From NCBI RefSeq assembly GCF_963667045.1, contig NZ_OY762934.1:3843501-3907500 (forward strand): 64,000 nucleotides of DNA. Reading direction: 5' to 3'. The stretch comes from an uncultured Cohaesibacter sp. GTDB taxonomy: Bacteria; Pseudomonadota; Alphaproteobacteria; Rhizobiales; Cohaesibacteraceae. Position numbers and translations under genes: made by a program. Below are positions 34,687 through 44,542 of the stretch, piece by piece. The notes beneath the pieces were generated by a model. The model was not told the DNA's origin. It did not search any database and saw nothing but the letters and a program-made list of their open reading frames with translations. How positions within the stretch are numbered: position 1 is the first letter of the stretch; every line of letters begins with the position of its first letter.

Positions 34687-35421
34687 ATGGGAGTATCAGC
34701 CGGAGCATCCGCCCTCATTACAGGAGCCAACAAGGGTATTGGATTTGAGATCGCCCGCCAGCTCGGACAGGCCGGACTGCAGATCATCATAGGGGCCCGC
34801 AATCGGGAGCGTGGAGCAGAAGCTGCACACAAACTTGCAGATGAGGGTATTGCCGCGCGGTACCTGCATATCGACTTGACCGACCCGGCGTCCGCGGATC
34901 AGGCCGCCGCCGATATTCGGAGCCGCGAAGGGGCACTCAAAATTCTGGTCAACAATGCAGGTATCAGCGATCCGCGGGATGGCAGCCCGGAGCATGCCGA
35001 ACTCGACGCTGTCAGACGTGTGGTCGAGACGAATTTCCTGGGGACGCTGGCCGTCACCCAAGCCATGCTGCCACTCTTGAAAAAAGGGCGACCGGCACGG
35101 ATCATCAATCTCTCCAGCGGCCTTGGATCCATGACGCTCAATAGCGATCCAGACTGGGAATACGCACGCTACAAGCTCATCGGGTACAGTGCCTCAAAGG
35201 CGGCAGTGAACATGCTCACTGTGCAGCTTGCCGCCGCGCTCAAAGATGTCGGCATCCGGGTCAACGCCGCCGACCCTGGCTTCACTGCGACCGACCTCAA
35301 CGGTTACCAAGGACACCAGACTATCCCGCAAGGAGCGGCTGAAGCTGTCCGGCTGGCCCTGTCGGAGGAGGATGGCGTGACCGGCGGGTATTTCGCCACA
35401 TATGGGCGCCTACCCTGGTAG
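34687..35421 (+). CDS. Short-chain dehydrogenase/reductase
   Basis: A 244-residue SDR of the carbonyl-reductase-like type: cofactor motif TGANKGIG near residues 13-20, NNAGI near 86-90, catalytic Ser in NLSSG and YSASK motif near 168-172. An AAAGGA ribosome site precedes ATG 34687; a TTG six codons upstream overlaps that site and is less likely. It is divergent from tetR, which probably regulates it. The substrate is unknown; such enzymes often reduce reactive carbonyls. Confidence 0.85.
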   Translation: MGVSAGASALITGANKGIGFEIARQLGQAGLQIIIGARNRERGAEAAHKLADEGIAARYLHIDLTDPASADQAAADIRSREGALKILVNNAGISDPRDGSPEHAELDAVRRVVETNFLGTLAVTQAMLPLLKKGRPARIINLSSGLGSMTLNSDPDWEYARYKLIGYSASKAAVNMLTVQLAAALKDVGIRVNAADPGFTATDLNGYQGHQTIPQGAAEAVRLALSEEDGVTGGYFATYGRLPW

Positions 35422-35899
35422 TGATAGGAATTGGCCACTACGCAGCAAAAGCCGGGTGCAGAGCAACCGCAATTTCTGCACTATCCCCCAATTCCGCCGT
35501 TCGTGAGCAGTGTATCATTCTGCGCAAGGGGGCTCAAAGCAGACTGATACCAAGCATCACCAAATAGCTATCATCATTTGCAATCGCGGCCGGTTCCGTT
35601 GAAAAAGTCGATAGTCATTACTTCTCGTCAGGTTTTGTAGAACTTCATTCCTGTGTTCTTGAAAATCTGGATTTCAATCCGCTTCAGAGCAATTGTGAGA
35701 AATCGAATTCTAGGATTTCGGCAAGAAATTTGAGTACGGCCCTTTTTCAAGGGAATCGGCTGGTTTTGGCGGGGGCAATTCAGCTTGCTGTACGCGATTT
35801 GTACGGAATTGCAGAGTATTTGAGCGTAATCTGGCGATCTGATTGATCCAACAGAAATAATGGGATTTCTGAAAACGCAAATTATTTTCAATAAGATAT
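35422..35899. other. Intergenic region between SDR and tRNA-Arg
   Basis: No convincing gene occurs in this 478-base stretch. It contains the MITE-like repeat at 35592-35757; the rest is AT-rich and without interpretable signals. Confidence 0.5.
35592..35757. mobile_element. MITE-like element with IS1182-A type ends
   Basis: The left end GGTTCCGTTGAAAAAGTC matches the terminal repeat of IS element A (GATTCCGTTGAAAAAGT) except at one base. The right end, read inward on the other strand, is GATTCCCTTGAAAAAG. GGCC flanks the left and GGCT the right, matching the target preference of element A. The element is only 166 bases and codes nothing, so it is a non-autonomous derivative or deletion remnant. 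Confidence 0.6.
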
Positions 35900-35976
<77 letters not shown>

Positions 35977-36312
35977 CTGATGCTTTGGCTGCGAGTGGGA
36001 TCAAATGTAAGAATATTGTGATCCATTTGATCAATTGCCGCGTGGCAACCTCGAGACAAGCACGATATATGACGGCCTTCTTAGCTTATGCATCGGGTCG
36101 GTGCAATCGAAAAGCACAGGCATTTGACGTCCTTGTGTATATTGAAGACACCTAGCGGATAGGCTGGCGTAACCGTCGCCAGCCAGAGGCTATAGGACAC
36201 AGGTCGCCTGACACCGAACGCCGAGGACTGACGGGCTCGGCGTTCATTCGATGAGCAATAGAATGCCCCCGGAGTGACCCAGGGCTTTTGCGGCTGTGTT
36301 TGAGATAAGGTC
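35977..36312. other. Intergenic region with two hairpins
   Basis: This 336-base gap between the tRNA and the chemoreceptor gene has no clear gene. It holds two strong hairpins: GGCTGGCG/CGCCAGCC at 36162-36184 (seven-base loop) and GAACGCCGAG/CTCGGCGTTC at 36216-36245 (ten-base loop). Neither is followed by a T run. Confidence 0.5.
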
Positions 36313-37521
36313 TCAGATGACCTTGCGCACCTCGTGCAGGAAGCTGTCGATACCGCTTTTCAGTTTTTCGCCATTGAGGGCTAGCTCTTGCGAGGCCGAG
36401 TGAACGTCCTGGGCTGCGTGGGAGGCCTCTACAATGCTGTTGCTGACAGAGGTAATATTGTCGCTGACTTTGGTGCTGCCCATGGAGGCCTCTTCGATGC
36501 TACGAGCGATTTCGTTGGACGCTGAGGTCTGTTCTTCGATCGCAGCTGCGATGGCAACGGCAACTTCCTTGGTGCTGGCCACTGTGCGTTCGATTCCGTC
36601 AAAGGAACTGACTGCATGTTGGCTGGCCTCCTGAATGCGGGCGATCTGCTGGCCGATGTCGCTGGTTGCCTTTGTGGTCTGGGTGGCGAGCGCCTTGACC
36701 TCATTGGCCACCACGGCAAAGCCCTTGCCTGCCTCTCCGGCTCTGGCTGCCTCGATGGTGGCATTGAGCGCCAGAAGATTGGTCTGGTCGGCGATGTCGG
36801 CGATAAGCGACATGACTGCGCCAATGCTGTCTGCTGCGAGCGAAAGGCCTTTGAGGTCCTCGCTGGTCTGGCGCACTTCATTGACGGCATTCTGGCTGTG
36901 CTCGGCGGAACGCATGACCTGCTGATTGATTTCGCCGATGGATTTGGTCAGCTGTTCGGTTGCCGACGCAACGGCACTGACGTTGTTCGAGGTCTGCTCG
37001 GAGGCGCGCTGTACGATGCCGGCCTGGTTGCTGGAGTCGGTTGCGATCTGGCCCATGGAACCGGCAGAGGCTTCGAGCTCGACCGCTGCGGCGGCAACGA
37101 TCTGGACAATGCTGCTCATCTGGTCTTCGAAGTCCTGAACGGCCTTGGAGAATGAACTCACCTTGTTCGACATGACATCCATGGCGTCATTCACCGTGCG
37201 GCTGGCGATGGCGAAACTGCCGCTCATGCCCTTTTCGGAAATGCGCCGGTAATATTTGTTGCGGGCAACATATTGCAACGACGCGCTGGACTCCCGCAGA
37301 TAGGCGTCCGATCGGTCGATCAGGTCGTTGATGGCGTGGAGCAGGCGGGCTGCGTCCCCTTTCTCGGTGATGTTGATGATGCGTTTTTCGAAATCGCCTT
37401 TGGCTGCGGCTTCGCAAACATCAATGGCTTTCATGACGGCGGATTTATACTGGTTCTTCAGCATCATTTTGGTCTCTGTTGCGGCTCTGGCTGCGGGCGG
37501 GCCGGGCCGGGCACGTGTCAT
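36313..37521 (-). CDS. Soluble methyl-accepting chemotaxis protein
   Basis: A 402-residue cytoplasmic receptor without membrane segments. The signalling domain spans about 140-400 with the conserved hairpin tip ([19 protein letters not shown], about residues 250-268) that binds CheA/CheW. The N-terminal 130 residues are helical and hold no sensor of their own. It follows the PAS-protein gene by three bases, so the two are co-transcribed. Together they look like Aer divided into two proteins. An in-frame ATG at 37464 is a possible later start. Confidence 0.87.
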   Translation of the reverse strand: MTRARPGPPAARAATETKMMLKNQYKSAVMKAIDVCEAAAKGDFEKRIINITEKGDAARLLHAINDLIDRSDAYLRESSASLQYVARNKYYRRISEKGMSGSFAIASRTVNDAMDVMSNKVSSFSKAVQDFEDQMSSIVQIVAAAAVELEASAGSMGQIATDSSNQAGIVQRASEQTSNNVSAVASATEQLTKSIGEINQQVMRSAEHSQNAVNEVRQTSEDLKGLSLAADSIGAVMSLIADIADQTNLLALNATIEAARAGEAGKGFAVVANEVKALATQTTKATSDIGQQIARIQEASQHAVSSFDGIERTVASTKEVAVAIAAAIEEQTSASNEIARSIEEASMGSTKVSDNITSVSNSIVEASHAAQDVHSASQELALNGEKLKSGIDSFLHEVRKVI

Positions 37522-37524
37522 GTG

Positions 37525-38049
37525 TCACAGTGTTGCGGCAAACTGGTGATAGGTGATGTCTTTGGATTTCAGTATTCCCTCTAGCATCGCCCTCGACGCC
37601 TTCTGGCCTTCCTTGCGGTTGGCGTAGGCATTCTCTTCAGCCAGCAACTGCCTGTAGAGCGGGATGATCACAGTGTCGACGATGGCCCGATCCGGAACCC
37701 GGCGATTGGAATGATAGCCAACGATCGTGCCCGACTGGTCTTTGCTCGGGGTAATGTGGGCGTTGACCCAGTAGTGGTCGCCGTTCTTGCAACGGTTGAC
37801 GACATAGGCGAAGATCTCCTCGTCGTTCTGCAGTGTTTCCCACATCAATTCGAAGACGCAACGGGGCATGTCCGGGTGCCGGATGATGCTGTGCGGCTGG
37901 CCCAGCATCTCCTTTTCGGAATAGCCGCAAATATCTATAAACTGTTTGTTACAATAGGTGACGCGTCCTTTGAGATCTGTTTTTGAAACAATGATTTCAG
38001 ATACCCCAAAAAATCGCTCGTTCCCCGTCAATGCGAGATTTTTTGACAT
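37525..38049 (-). CDS. PAS-domain sensor, Aer-like
   Basis: A 174-residue protein whose PAS domain (about 15-120) is very like E. coli Aer: SKTDLKGRV, GQPHSIIRHPDMP and KNGDHYWV. The FAD-binding Arg57, His58 and Asp60 of Aer are at the same residue numbers here. Trp79 of Aer is not conserved (EEIFAYVV). It likely binds FAD and reports redox state or oxygen to the receptor encoded next. The C-terminal about 45 residues have no HAMP or membrane anchor. Confidence 0.86.
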   Translation of the reverse strand: MSKNLALTGNERFFGVSEIIVSKTDLKGRVTYCNKQFIDICGYSEKEMLGQPHSIIRHPDMPRCVFELMWETLQNDEEIFAYVVNRCKNGDHYWVNAHITPSKDQSGTIVGYHSNRRVPDRAIVDTVIIPLYRQLLAEENAYANRKEGQKASRAMLEGILKSKDITYHQFAATL

Positions 38050-38456
38050 AGTCGCTCCAGCGCAAGGTTTTATGTCTCCTGCGGCTTGCGTATAGTTTTA
38101 AAATTACTATAAAAACGTTTAGCATTCGGCTCTTAACAGAGTATTTATGAAAGAGATTTGCGAATTAAAACATTTATTCTTAGTATAAGCACCTATCGGT
38201 TTGCAGGTAAATTTGCCATATTTACCCAACTTGTAATTGAAAACAGTCACTTGCGTGTTCAGTTAAGGTTGACTCTTGTAAATATTATTATTTCCAATAC
38301 TTATATAATGTTTGAATATCTTGTAATTTGAAAGTTTTTGCCATTGCTCTGTATGGGCGCCAGGATGGGCGGCAATGACGCTGTAAGGGGCAAAAAAATC
38401 CCGGCAGGGCAGGGTGTGCCCAACCGGGATGTGATTCATTCGCTTCGGTGGTGTTG
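38050..38456. other. AT-rich intergenic region between the aerotaxis pair and secA
   Basis: About 400 bases without a gene. The right part holds the secA terminator (38392-38430). The AT-rich left part (38080-38340) contains the upstream region of the PAS-receptor operon. No other structure seen. Confidence 0.5.
38392..38430 (-). terminator. Rho-independent terminator of secA
   Basis: On the minus strand ATCCCGG pairs with CCGGGAT across an apical region containing a further GGGCA/TGCCC-type pairing, followed by seven T residues. It lies 27 bases after the secA stop. Confidence 0.8.
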
Positions 38457-41135
38457 TCAGCTCAGCTTGCCATGGCAATGCTTGAACTTCTTGCCTGAGC
38501 CGCATGGGCACGGAGCGTTGCGCTGCACCTTGCCAAAGGCGTTGTGCGGAGCGGATTCCTCGTTCGGAATGACTTCATTTTCGCCGGTGTTCGGGTTTGC
38601 ATGCTGCTCGTGCATTTCGGGCAGCTCGTTCTGCTCGAACGGGTTCGGCTCTTCCTGGCGCAGTTGCACGTGGGCCAGCTGTTGGGTAACCAGCCGGCGC
38701 ATGTTGTCCATCATGGCCTGGAACAGCTCAAAGCTTTCGGTCTTGTATTCCTGCAGCGGATCGCGCTGGCCGTAGCCGCGGAAGCCGATGACGTTGCGCA
38801 GGTGGTCGAGGGCAACAAGATGCTCGCGCCAGAGGTGATCGAGAATCTGCAACAGAACCGATTTCTCGACCTGACGCATCAGATCCGGGGTGAAGTTGGC
38901 TGTCTTGGCAGCAGCCGACTCATCGGCGGCCTTGGTCAGGCGCTCGATGATTTCCTCGTCAGCGATGCCTTCTTCCTTGGCCCAGTCCTTGACCGGAACA
39001 TCAAGGTTGAGGATTTCCTGCACCTCGTTGTGCAGCCCCGCGACATCCCACTGTTCGGCATAGGCCCGTTCCGGGATGTGTTTGGCGACAATGTCTTCGA
39101 TGACTTCGTGGCGCATGTCAACGACCGTATCGGCAACGCTTTCGTTTTTCATCAGATCAACGCGCTGATCGAAGATCACCTTGCGTTGGTCGTTCATCAC
39201 ATCGTCGAATTTCAGCAGGTTCTTGCGGATGTCGAAGTTGCGGGCTTCCACCTTCTTCTGGGCTTTTTCGAGGGCCTTGTTGATCCATGGGTGGATGATG
39301 GCTTCGCCTTCCTTGAGGCCAAGTTTCTGCAACATGCCGTCCATGCGGTCGGAGCCGAAGATGCGCATCAGGTCGTCTTCCAGCGAGAGGAAGAATTTCG
39401 AGCGTCCCGGGTCGCCCTGACGACCGGAACGGCCGCGCAACTGGTTATCGATGCGGCGGCTTTCATGACGCTCCGTACCAATCACATAGAGCCCGCCTGC
39501 GGCAAGGGCGATCTGTTTCTTGGCTTCGATATCGGCCTTGATCTCTGCAATCTTCTTGGCGCGTTCCTCTCCCTGCACCTCTTCCGGAATTTCCTGGGAA
39601 ATGCGCATGTCGAGGTTGCCGCCGAGCTGAATGTCCGTACCACGGCCAGCCATGTTGGTGGCGATGGTGATGGCCCCCGGAGCGCCTGCCTGTGCGACGA
39701 TCGCGGCTTCCTGTTCGTGGAAGCGGGCGTTCAGCACCTGATGCGGGATCTTTTCCTTTTTCAGGCGTGCAGACAGTTCTTCTGAGCGTTCGATCGAGGT
39801 GGTGCCGACGAGGGCCGGCTGGTTGCGCTCAACGCAATCCTTCATCAGGGTGACCAGAGCATCGTCCTTTTCGCGCAGGGTGCGATAGACTTCGTCGTCC
39901 TCGTCAACGCGCTGAATCGGCAGGTTGGTCGGAACCTCGATGACCTCGAGGCTGTAGATGTCCATGAACTCTTCCGCTTCGGTCTGGGCTGTGCCGGTCA
40001 TGCCGGAAAGCTTGTTGTAGAGGCGGAAATAATTCTGGAAGGTGACGGAGGCCAGCGTCTGGTTTTCCGGCTGGATGGCCGCATGTTCCTTGGCTTCCAG
40101 TGCCTGATGCAGACCGTCCGAATAGCGGCGACCTTCCATCATGCGGCCCGTGAACTCGTCGATGATGACGACTTCATTGTTCTTGACGATATAGTCCTTG
40201 TCGCGCGCAAACAGCATGTGGGCGCGCAGGGCCTGATTGAGGTGGTGGACGATCGTCACGTTCTCTATGTCATAGAGCGACTCGCCCTGCAGCATGCCAG
40301 CAGCCTTGAGAATCTGCTCAATGAACTCGGTGCCTTCCTCGGTGAAGGTGGCCGTTTTCTGCTTTTCATCGATTTCATAGTGTTCCGGCTTGAGCTGCGG
40401 AATGAAGGTGTCGATGGTGTTGTACATTTCCGAGCGGTCGTCGAGCGGGCCGGAAATGATCAGCGGCGTGCGGGCTTCGTCGACCAGAATGGAGTCGACC
40501 TCGTCGACGATCGCGAAGTTGTGGCCGCGCTGGACCATCTGCTCAAGATCATATTTCATGTTGTCGCGCAGATAGTCGAAGCCGAATTCGTTGTTGGTGC
40601 CGTAGGTGACATCTGCTGCGTAGGCGGCCTTGCGTTCCATGTCGTTAAGGCCGTGGACGATGACGCCGGTGGTCATGCCGAGGAAGCGGTAGACCTGGCC
40701 CATCCAGTCGGAGTCGCGTTTTGCCAGATAGTCGTTGACGGTGACCACATGCACGCCCTTGCCTTCCAGCGCGTTGAGGTAACCGGCCAATGTTGCGACA
40801 AGGGTCTTGCCTTCACCGGTGCGCATCTCGGAGATGGCGCCGTCATTGAGGACCATGCCGCCGATCAGCTGGACATCATAGTGACGCTGGCCCAGCGTGC
40901 GTTTGGCGGCTTCGCGGACGGTGGCGAATGCGGGAACCAGTAGCTTGTCCAGCTTTTCCCCGTTGGCCAGTTGTTCACGAAACTCCACGGTCTTGTTACG
41001 CAAGGCCTCATCGGAAAGCTGGGAATATTCATCTTCCAGCGCGTTGATGGCGGCGACTGTGGGACGATACCCCTTGATGCGACGATCGTTTGCCGTTCCA
41101 AAGAGTTTGCGGGCGATAGCTCCAAGACCAGCCAT
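38457..41135 (-). CDS. secA: Preprotein translocase ATPase SecA
   Basis: An 892-residue SecA, full length for alphaproteobacteria. Order: DEAD motor NBD1 with MRTGEGKTL (Walker A, about residues 102-110) and [16 protein letters not shown], preprotein cross-linking domain, NBD2 with [13 protein letters not shown], helical scaffold and the C-terminal zinc motif [14 protein letters not shown] that binds SecB and lipids. I chose ATG 41135 ([13 protein letters not shown]), preceded by AAGGAAGGA. It drives Sec protein export at the inner membrane. It is divergent from a periplasmic parvulin, a functional partner for exported proteins. Confidence 0.96.
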   Translation of the reverse strand: MAGLGAIARKLFGTANDRRIKGYRPTVAAINALEDEYSQLSDEALRNKTVEFREQLANGEKLDKLLVPAFATVREAAKRTLGQRHYDVQLIGGMVLNDGAISEMRTGEGKTLVATLAGYLNALEGKGVHVVTVNDYLAKRDSDWMGQVYRFLGMTTGVIVHGLNDMERKAAYAADVTYGTNNEFGFDYLRDNMKYDLEQMVQRGHNFAIVDEVDSILVDEARTPLIISGPLDDRSEMYNTIDTFIPQLKPEHYEIDEKQKTATFTEEGTEFIEQILKAAGMLQGESLYDIENVTIVHHLNQALRAHMLFARDKDYIVKNNEVVIIDEFTGRMMEGRRYSDGLHQALEAKEHAAIQPENQTLASVTFQNYFRLYNKLSGMTGTAQTEAEEFMDIYSLEVIEVPTNLPIQRVDEDDEVYRTLREKDDALVTLMKDCVERNQPALVGTTSIERSEELSARLKKEKIPHQVLNARFHEQEAAIVAQAGAPGAITIATNMAGRGTDIQLGGNLDMRISQEIPEEVQGEERAKKIAEIKADIEAKKQIALAAGGLYVIGTERHESRRIDNQLRGRSGRQGDPGRSKFFLSLEDDLMRIFGSDRMDGMLQKLGLKEGEAIIHPWINKALEKAQKKVEARNFDIRKNLLKFDDVMNDQRKVIFDQRVDLMKNESVADTVVDMRHEVIEDIVAKHIPERAYAEQWDVAGLHNEVQEILNLDVPVKDWAKEEGIADEEIIERLTKAADESAAAKTANFTPDLMRQVEKSVLLQILDHLWREHLVALDHLRNVIGFRGYGQRDPLQEYKTESFELFQAMMDNMRRLVTQQLAHVQLRQEEPNPFEQNELPEMHEQHANPNTGENEVIPNEESAPHNAFGKVQRNAPCPCGSGKKFKHCHGKLS

Positions 41136-41407
41136 AGACCGGATCCTTCCTTGAAAAATGCCCCCACATGTTTGTGACGGCCTTATTTGTAACGCAATTG
41201 CGGCGAGACTAGGGTTGTTGTGATACAAGCCTCGGCTTCAACATGAATGTCAACAGCCAGATACCCTAAGTTGGCAATAAACTGCTCGGCTGACAGATAA
41301 GATTGGGTCTTTGTCTTGTCAACGCCAAGAAAGGCGGGTAGGTCACATGAAAGGCAGTTTTTAAGTTTTTTTCGTTCCAAAAGTGAACAACGATAGGAAA
41401 GATACAA

Positions 41408-42232
41408 ATGGTTCGTGCCTATTTCCAGCGGTCTGCATTGGCAGCAGCGACTTCTCTTTTTCTGATTGGCGGCGTCCATGGCGCGTTCGCCCAGGACGCT
41501 GCAGCCGATAGCGTCATTGCCACCGTGAATGGCAAGGAAATCACCGCAGGCGAGTTTGATTTCATTGCAGATCAGCTCGGTCAGCAGACGCAGCAGATGC
41601 CTGCCGAACAGAAGAAAAAGACCCTGACCGAAATGCTCGTCAACATGGAACTGGTGTCTCAGGCTGCGCTGAAGCAGGGGCTGGACAAGACCGATTCCTT
41701 CAAAGAACAGGTCGAATTCATGAAAAAGCGGGCTCTGCAGACAGAGTTTTTCCGCAAGAATGTGGATGAAGCCATTACCGACGCCGATCTGCAGTCTGTT
41801 TACGACGAGCAGATTGGCGCGTTGCCAGTCCGTCAGGAAGTCAAGGCCCGTCACATTCTGGTCAAGACCGAAGACGAAGCCAACGCCATCATCAAGGAAC
41901 TTGATGGCGGTGCCGATTTTGCCGAACTGGCAAAGTCCAAGTCAACCGGTCCGTCCGGATCGCAGGGCGGGGACCTCGGCTATTTTGGTCAGGGCCAGAT
42001 GGTGCCAAGCTTTGAGGCAGCTGCCTTCGCTCTGGACAAGGGCAAATACACCGAGAAGCCTGTAAAAACCGATTTCGGCTGGCACGTCATTCTGGTGGAA
42101 GACAAGCGGGACGCACCGAAGCCAACCCTTGATTCCGTCAAGGATCAACTGCGTGCCTTTGTTGCGCAGAAGAAGTTCCAGTCACTGCTGGATGATCTGC
42201 GCAAGGATGCCAAGATCGATATCCCTGAATAG
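41408..42232 (+). CDS. Periplasmic parvulin-type peptidylprolyl isomerase
   Basis: A 274-residue protein with a signal peptide ending near residue 28 (GGVHGAFA), a SurA-N-like helical region and a PPIC/rotamase domain from about 135 to 240 (VKARHILVKTEDEA, GGDLGYFGQGQMVPSFE, FGWHVILVED). It should assist folding of exported or outer-membrane proteins. The gene is divergent from secA, an arrangement common in Hyphomicrobiales. Confidence 0.88.
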   Translation: MVRAYFQRSALAAATSLFLIGGVHGAFAQDAAADSVIATVNGKEITAGEFDFIADQLGQQTQQMPAEQKKKTLTEMLVNMELVSQAALKQGLDKTDSFKEQVEFMKKRALQTEFFRKNVDEAITDADLQSVYDEQIGALPVRQEVKARHILVKTEDEANAIIKELDGGADFAELAKSKSTGPSGSQGGDLGYFGQGQMVPSFEAAAFALDKGKYTEKPVKTDFGWHVILVEDKRDAPKPTLDSVKDQLRAFVAQKKFQSLLDDLRKDAKIDIPE

Positions 42233-42374
42233 GGTGCCTGATCCCGTGCATGCTGGCGCATAAGTGTCAAAATGCACTGGCATTTGTGAAGTTCACAGTT
42301 TAAGGAGAGGGAACGCATCAATCCGGCCCGTGAGCCCCGATGTGTTCCCTCTTTTTCTTGGAAGGATGCTTGCA

Positions 42375-43619
42375 ATGGATCTCAAACCTTCTCCCTTCGC
42401 CCCGACAGACTATCCCGAGCTTGACGCGATTGGCGGTTTTCGCCTTGGGGTCGCAGCAACCGGCGTCAAATACAAGGGGCGCAACGATTTGTTGGTGGTG
42501 GAGATGGTTGAGGGCACAACTGTTGCTGGTGTCTATACTCGGTCCAAATGCCCGTCTGCTCCGGTAGACTGGTGCAAGGCCCATCTTTCGGGCGGTAGCG
42601 CCCGTGCTCTGGTGGTCAACGCCTCCAATGCCAACGCCTTCACCGGCTCGGCCGGGGTCAAGACCACCACGGCTGTTGCCAATGCGGCGGCTGAGGCGTG
42701 CGGTGGCAAGCCATCCGAGGTCTTCATGGCGTCTACGGGTGTTATTGGCGAACCGTTGGATCCGGCCCCGATCACCTCTCTGTTTGGTACTCTGTTCGAT
42801 TCCGACAAGACCAATGCCTCCTTCATGGATGCCGCCAGAGCCATCATGACGACGGACACCTTCGTGAAGGCTGCAACTGCCAGCGCCGACATCGATGGCA
42901 CCGCGGTGACGATCCACGGCATCGCCAAGGGATCGGGCATGATTGCGCCGGACATGGCGACGATGCTCGGCTTTGTCTTCACCGATGCGCCGGTTGCAGC
43001 GGAGGCTTTGCAGGCCCTGCTTTCCCGCCATGTTGACACCTCTTTCAACGCCATCACCGTTGATAGCGACACCTCGACCAGCGACACGCTGATGGTCTTT
43101 GCCTCAGGTGCTGCCAAAGGGCGCGGCTGTCCGGTGATTGAACAGGCCGATGACGCGCGTCTCGAAGCCTTTTCCAATGCCTTGAGTGCGCTGCTGCAGG
43201 ATCTCGCCAAGATGGTCGTGCGTGACGGCGAAGGGGCCAGCAAGTTCCTCGAAATCACGGTCTCCGGTGCCGAGAATGATGCTGCAGCCAAACGCGTGGC
43301 TCTGGCCATTGCCAACAGCCCGCTGGTGAAGACGGCGGCAGCCGGGGAAGACGCCAACTGGGGACGTGTCGTGGCCGCAGTCGGCAAGGCTGGCGAGCTG
43401 GCTGATCGCGACAAGCTTGCCATCTGGTTCGGACCGTTCCGTCTGGCCGTCGATGGCATGCGCGACCCGGATTATTCCGAAGAGGTTGCCAGCGCCTACA
43501 TGAAGAATGACGAGATCGAGATCCGCGCCGATCTGGGGATCGGTTCCGGCAAGGCAACCGTCTGGACCTGCGACCTTACCCACGGCTATATCGCCATCAA
43601 TGGCGACTACCGCAGCTAG
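42375..43619 (+). CDS. argJ: Bifunctional glutamate N-acetyltransferase/amino-acid acetyltransferase ArgJ
   Basis: A 414-residue ArgJ for the recycling step of arginine synthesis. The autoproteolysis site lies in APDMATMLG: Thr196 becomes the N-terminal nucleophile of the beta chain. The C-terminal [21 protein letters not shown] motif is typical. I chose ATG 42375 because GGAAGG stands nine bases before it; a nearer ATG at 42366 touches the ribosome site. mutT follows within 12 bases. Confidence 0.93.
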   Translation: MDLKPSPFAPTDYPELDAIGGFRLGVAATGVKYKGRNDLLVVEMVEGTTVAGVYTRSKCPSAPVDWCKAHLSGGSARALVVNASNANAFTGSAGVKTTTAVANAAAEACGGKPSEVFMASTGVIGEPLDPAPITSLFGTLFDSDKTNASFMDAARAIMTTDTFVKAATASADIDGTAVTIHGIAKGSGMIAPDMATMLGFVFTDAPVAAEALQALLSRHVDTSFNAITVDSDTSTSDTLMVFASGAAKGRGCPVIEQADDARLEAFSNALSALLQDLAKMVVRDGEGASKFLEITVSGAENDAAAKRVALAIANSPLVKTAAAGEDANWGRVVAAVGKAGELADRDKLAIWFGPFRLAVDGMRDPDYSEEVASAYMKNDEIEIRADLGIGSGKATVWTCDLTHGYIAINGDYRS

Positions 43620-43631
43620 GGACCCTTTTTC

Positions 43632-44069
43632 ATGAGCGCACCAGAAGACAAGACAGATTCTCCGGTTCGGCTCCTGCTCGTGGTCGCGGTAGCTTTGGTG
43701 GACGAAGACAACCGCGTCCTGATTGCCCAGAGACCCGAGGGGAAGACTCTCGCGGGCCTTTGGGAATTCCCTGGCGGCAAGCTGGAAGCTGGTGAACGGC
43801 CAGAGGTGGCCCTTGTTCGCGAGCTGGAAGAAGAGTTGGGCATCAAGACCAAGGAAGCATGCCTGGCACCGTTGACCTTTGCCAGCCATGGCTATGACGA
43901 TTTCCATCTTCTGATGCCGCTCTATATCTGTCGCCGCTGGGAAGGTCTGCCACAGTCACAAGAAGGGCAGGCTCTCAAATGGGTGCGGGCAGGGGCTTTG
44001 CGTGACTTTCCCATGCCTCCGGCAGACCTGCCACTGATTGCGCCTCTGGTGGATCTTCTTGGCGCCTGA
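43632..44069 (+). CDS. mutT: MutT-type (8-oxo-dGTP) Nudix hydrolase
   Basis: A 145-residue Nudix protein. The Nudix box runs over residues 49-71 (GKLEAGE ... RELEEELGI), and the segment LWEFPGGKLE marks the MutT subfamily that removes oxidised dGTP from the nucleotide pool. It is 12 bases downstream of argJ, a pairing seen in many Hyphomicrobiales. Confidence 0.9.
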   Translation: MSAPEDKTDSPVRLLLVVAVALVDEDNRVLIAQRPEGKTLAGLWEFPGGKLEAGERPEVALVRELEEELGIKTKEACLAPLTFASHGYDDFHLLMPLYICRRWEGLPQSQEGQALKWVRAGALRDFPMPPADLPLIAPLVDLLGA

Positions 44070-44268
44070 TCGCCCTTCTTTCGGCGATTTGCCACAGATC
44101 GTCTTAAGCTTTTGGTTGCCATTCTTTCAGCATGGAAAAAATATTCGTCGTTTTTTTGAGATTTTTTTACATCTTTCTGTAAATTTGATTCATTCGGTCA
44201 GCAATCTGGCAATCAGAAGCGCAGCAGGATTGATGTGGTCACTTCAAGCAACCGTCTGGATCATCGCG

Positions 44269-44442
44269 ATGCTTAAATTCCGTTCTTTTCTGCAAGACGA
44301 CAGTGGAGCCACCGCGTTGGAATATGGCATAATCGTCGGCCTGATTAGTGTCGTCATTGTGGCTGCGATGGTCGATATTGTCGATGTCGTTGCCGATATA
44401 TTTGCCTATCTTGGCAACACGTTGAGTGCTGCTGTTCCTTGA
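44269..44442 (+). CDS. Flp-type pilin, orphan
   Basis: A 57-residue class III prepilin. The short basic leader (MLKFRSFLQDDSG) is followed by the cleavage site before ATALEYG, with the conserved Glu at mature position 5, and a long hydrophobic helix. Prepilin peptidase and the Tad secretion machinery would be needed, but none is in this window. A longer upstream frame is unlikely. Position alone, between mutT and a methyltransferase, gives no further clue. Confidence 0.85.
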   Translation: MLKFRSFLQDDSGATALEYGIIVGLISVVIVAAMVDIVDVVADIFAYLGNTLSAAVP

Positions 44443-44542
44443 GATTCATCAGACCTTTTGTCAGCTGCTCACATAGTCAGGCTGCGGAGCCTGTTCGCTT
44501 CACTCTTTCCTCTCGATCATGATGCGCGGTTGTTGGGCCGGA

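Noticed and set aside
35628..35891. 87-codon frame overlapping the MITE-like element
   Set aside because: It crosses the repeat end and has no similarity I recognise; likely chance.
38544..39785. Long open frame (413 codons) on the plus strand opposite secA
   Set aside because: It is antisense to a certain gene and has no family features; long shadow frames are common opposite GC-rich coding DNA.
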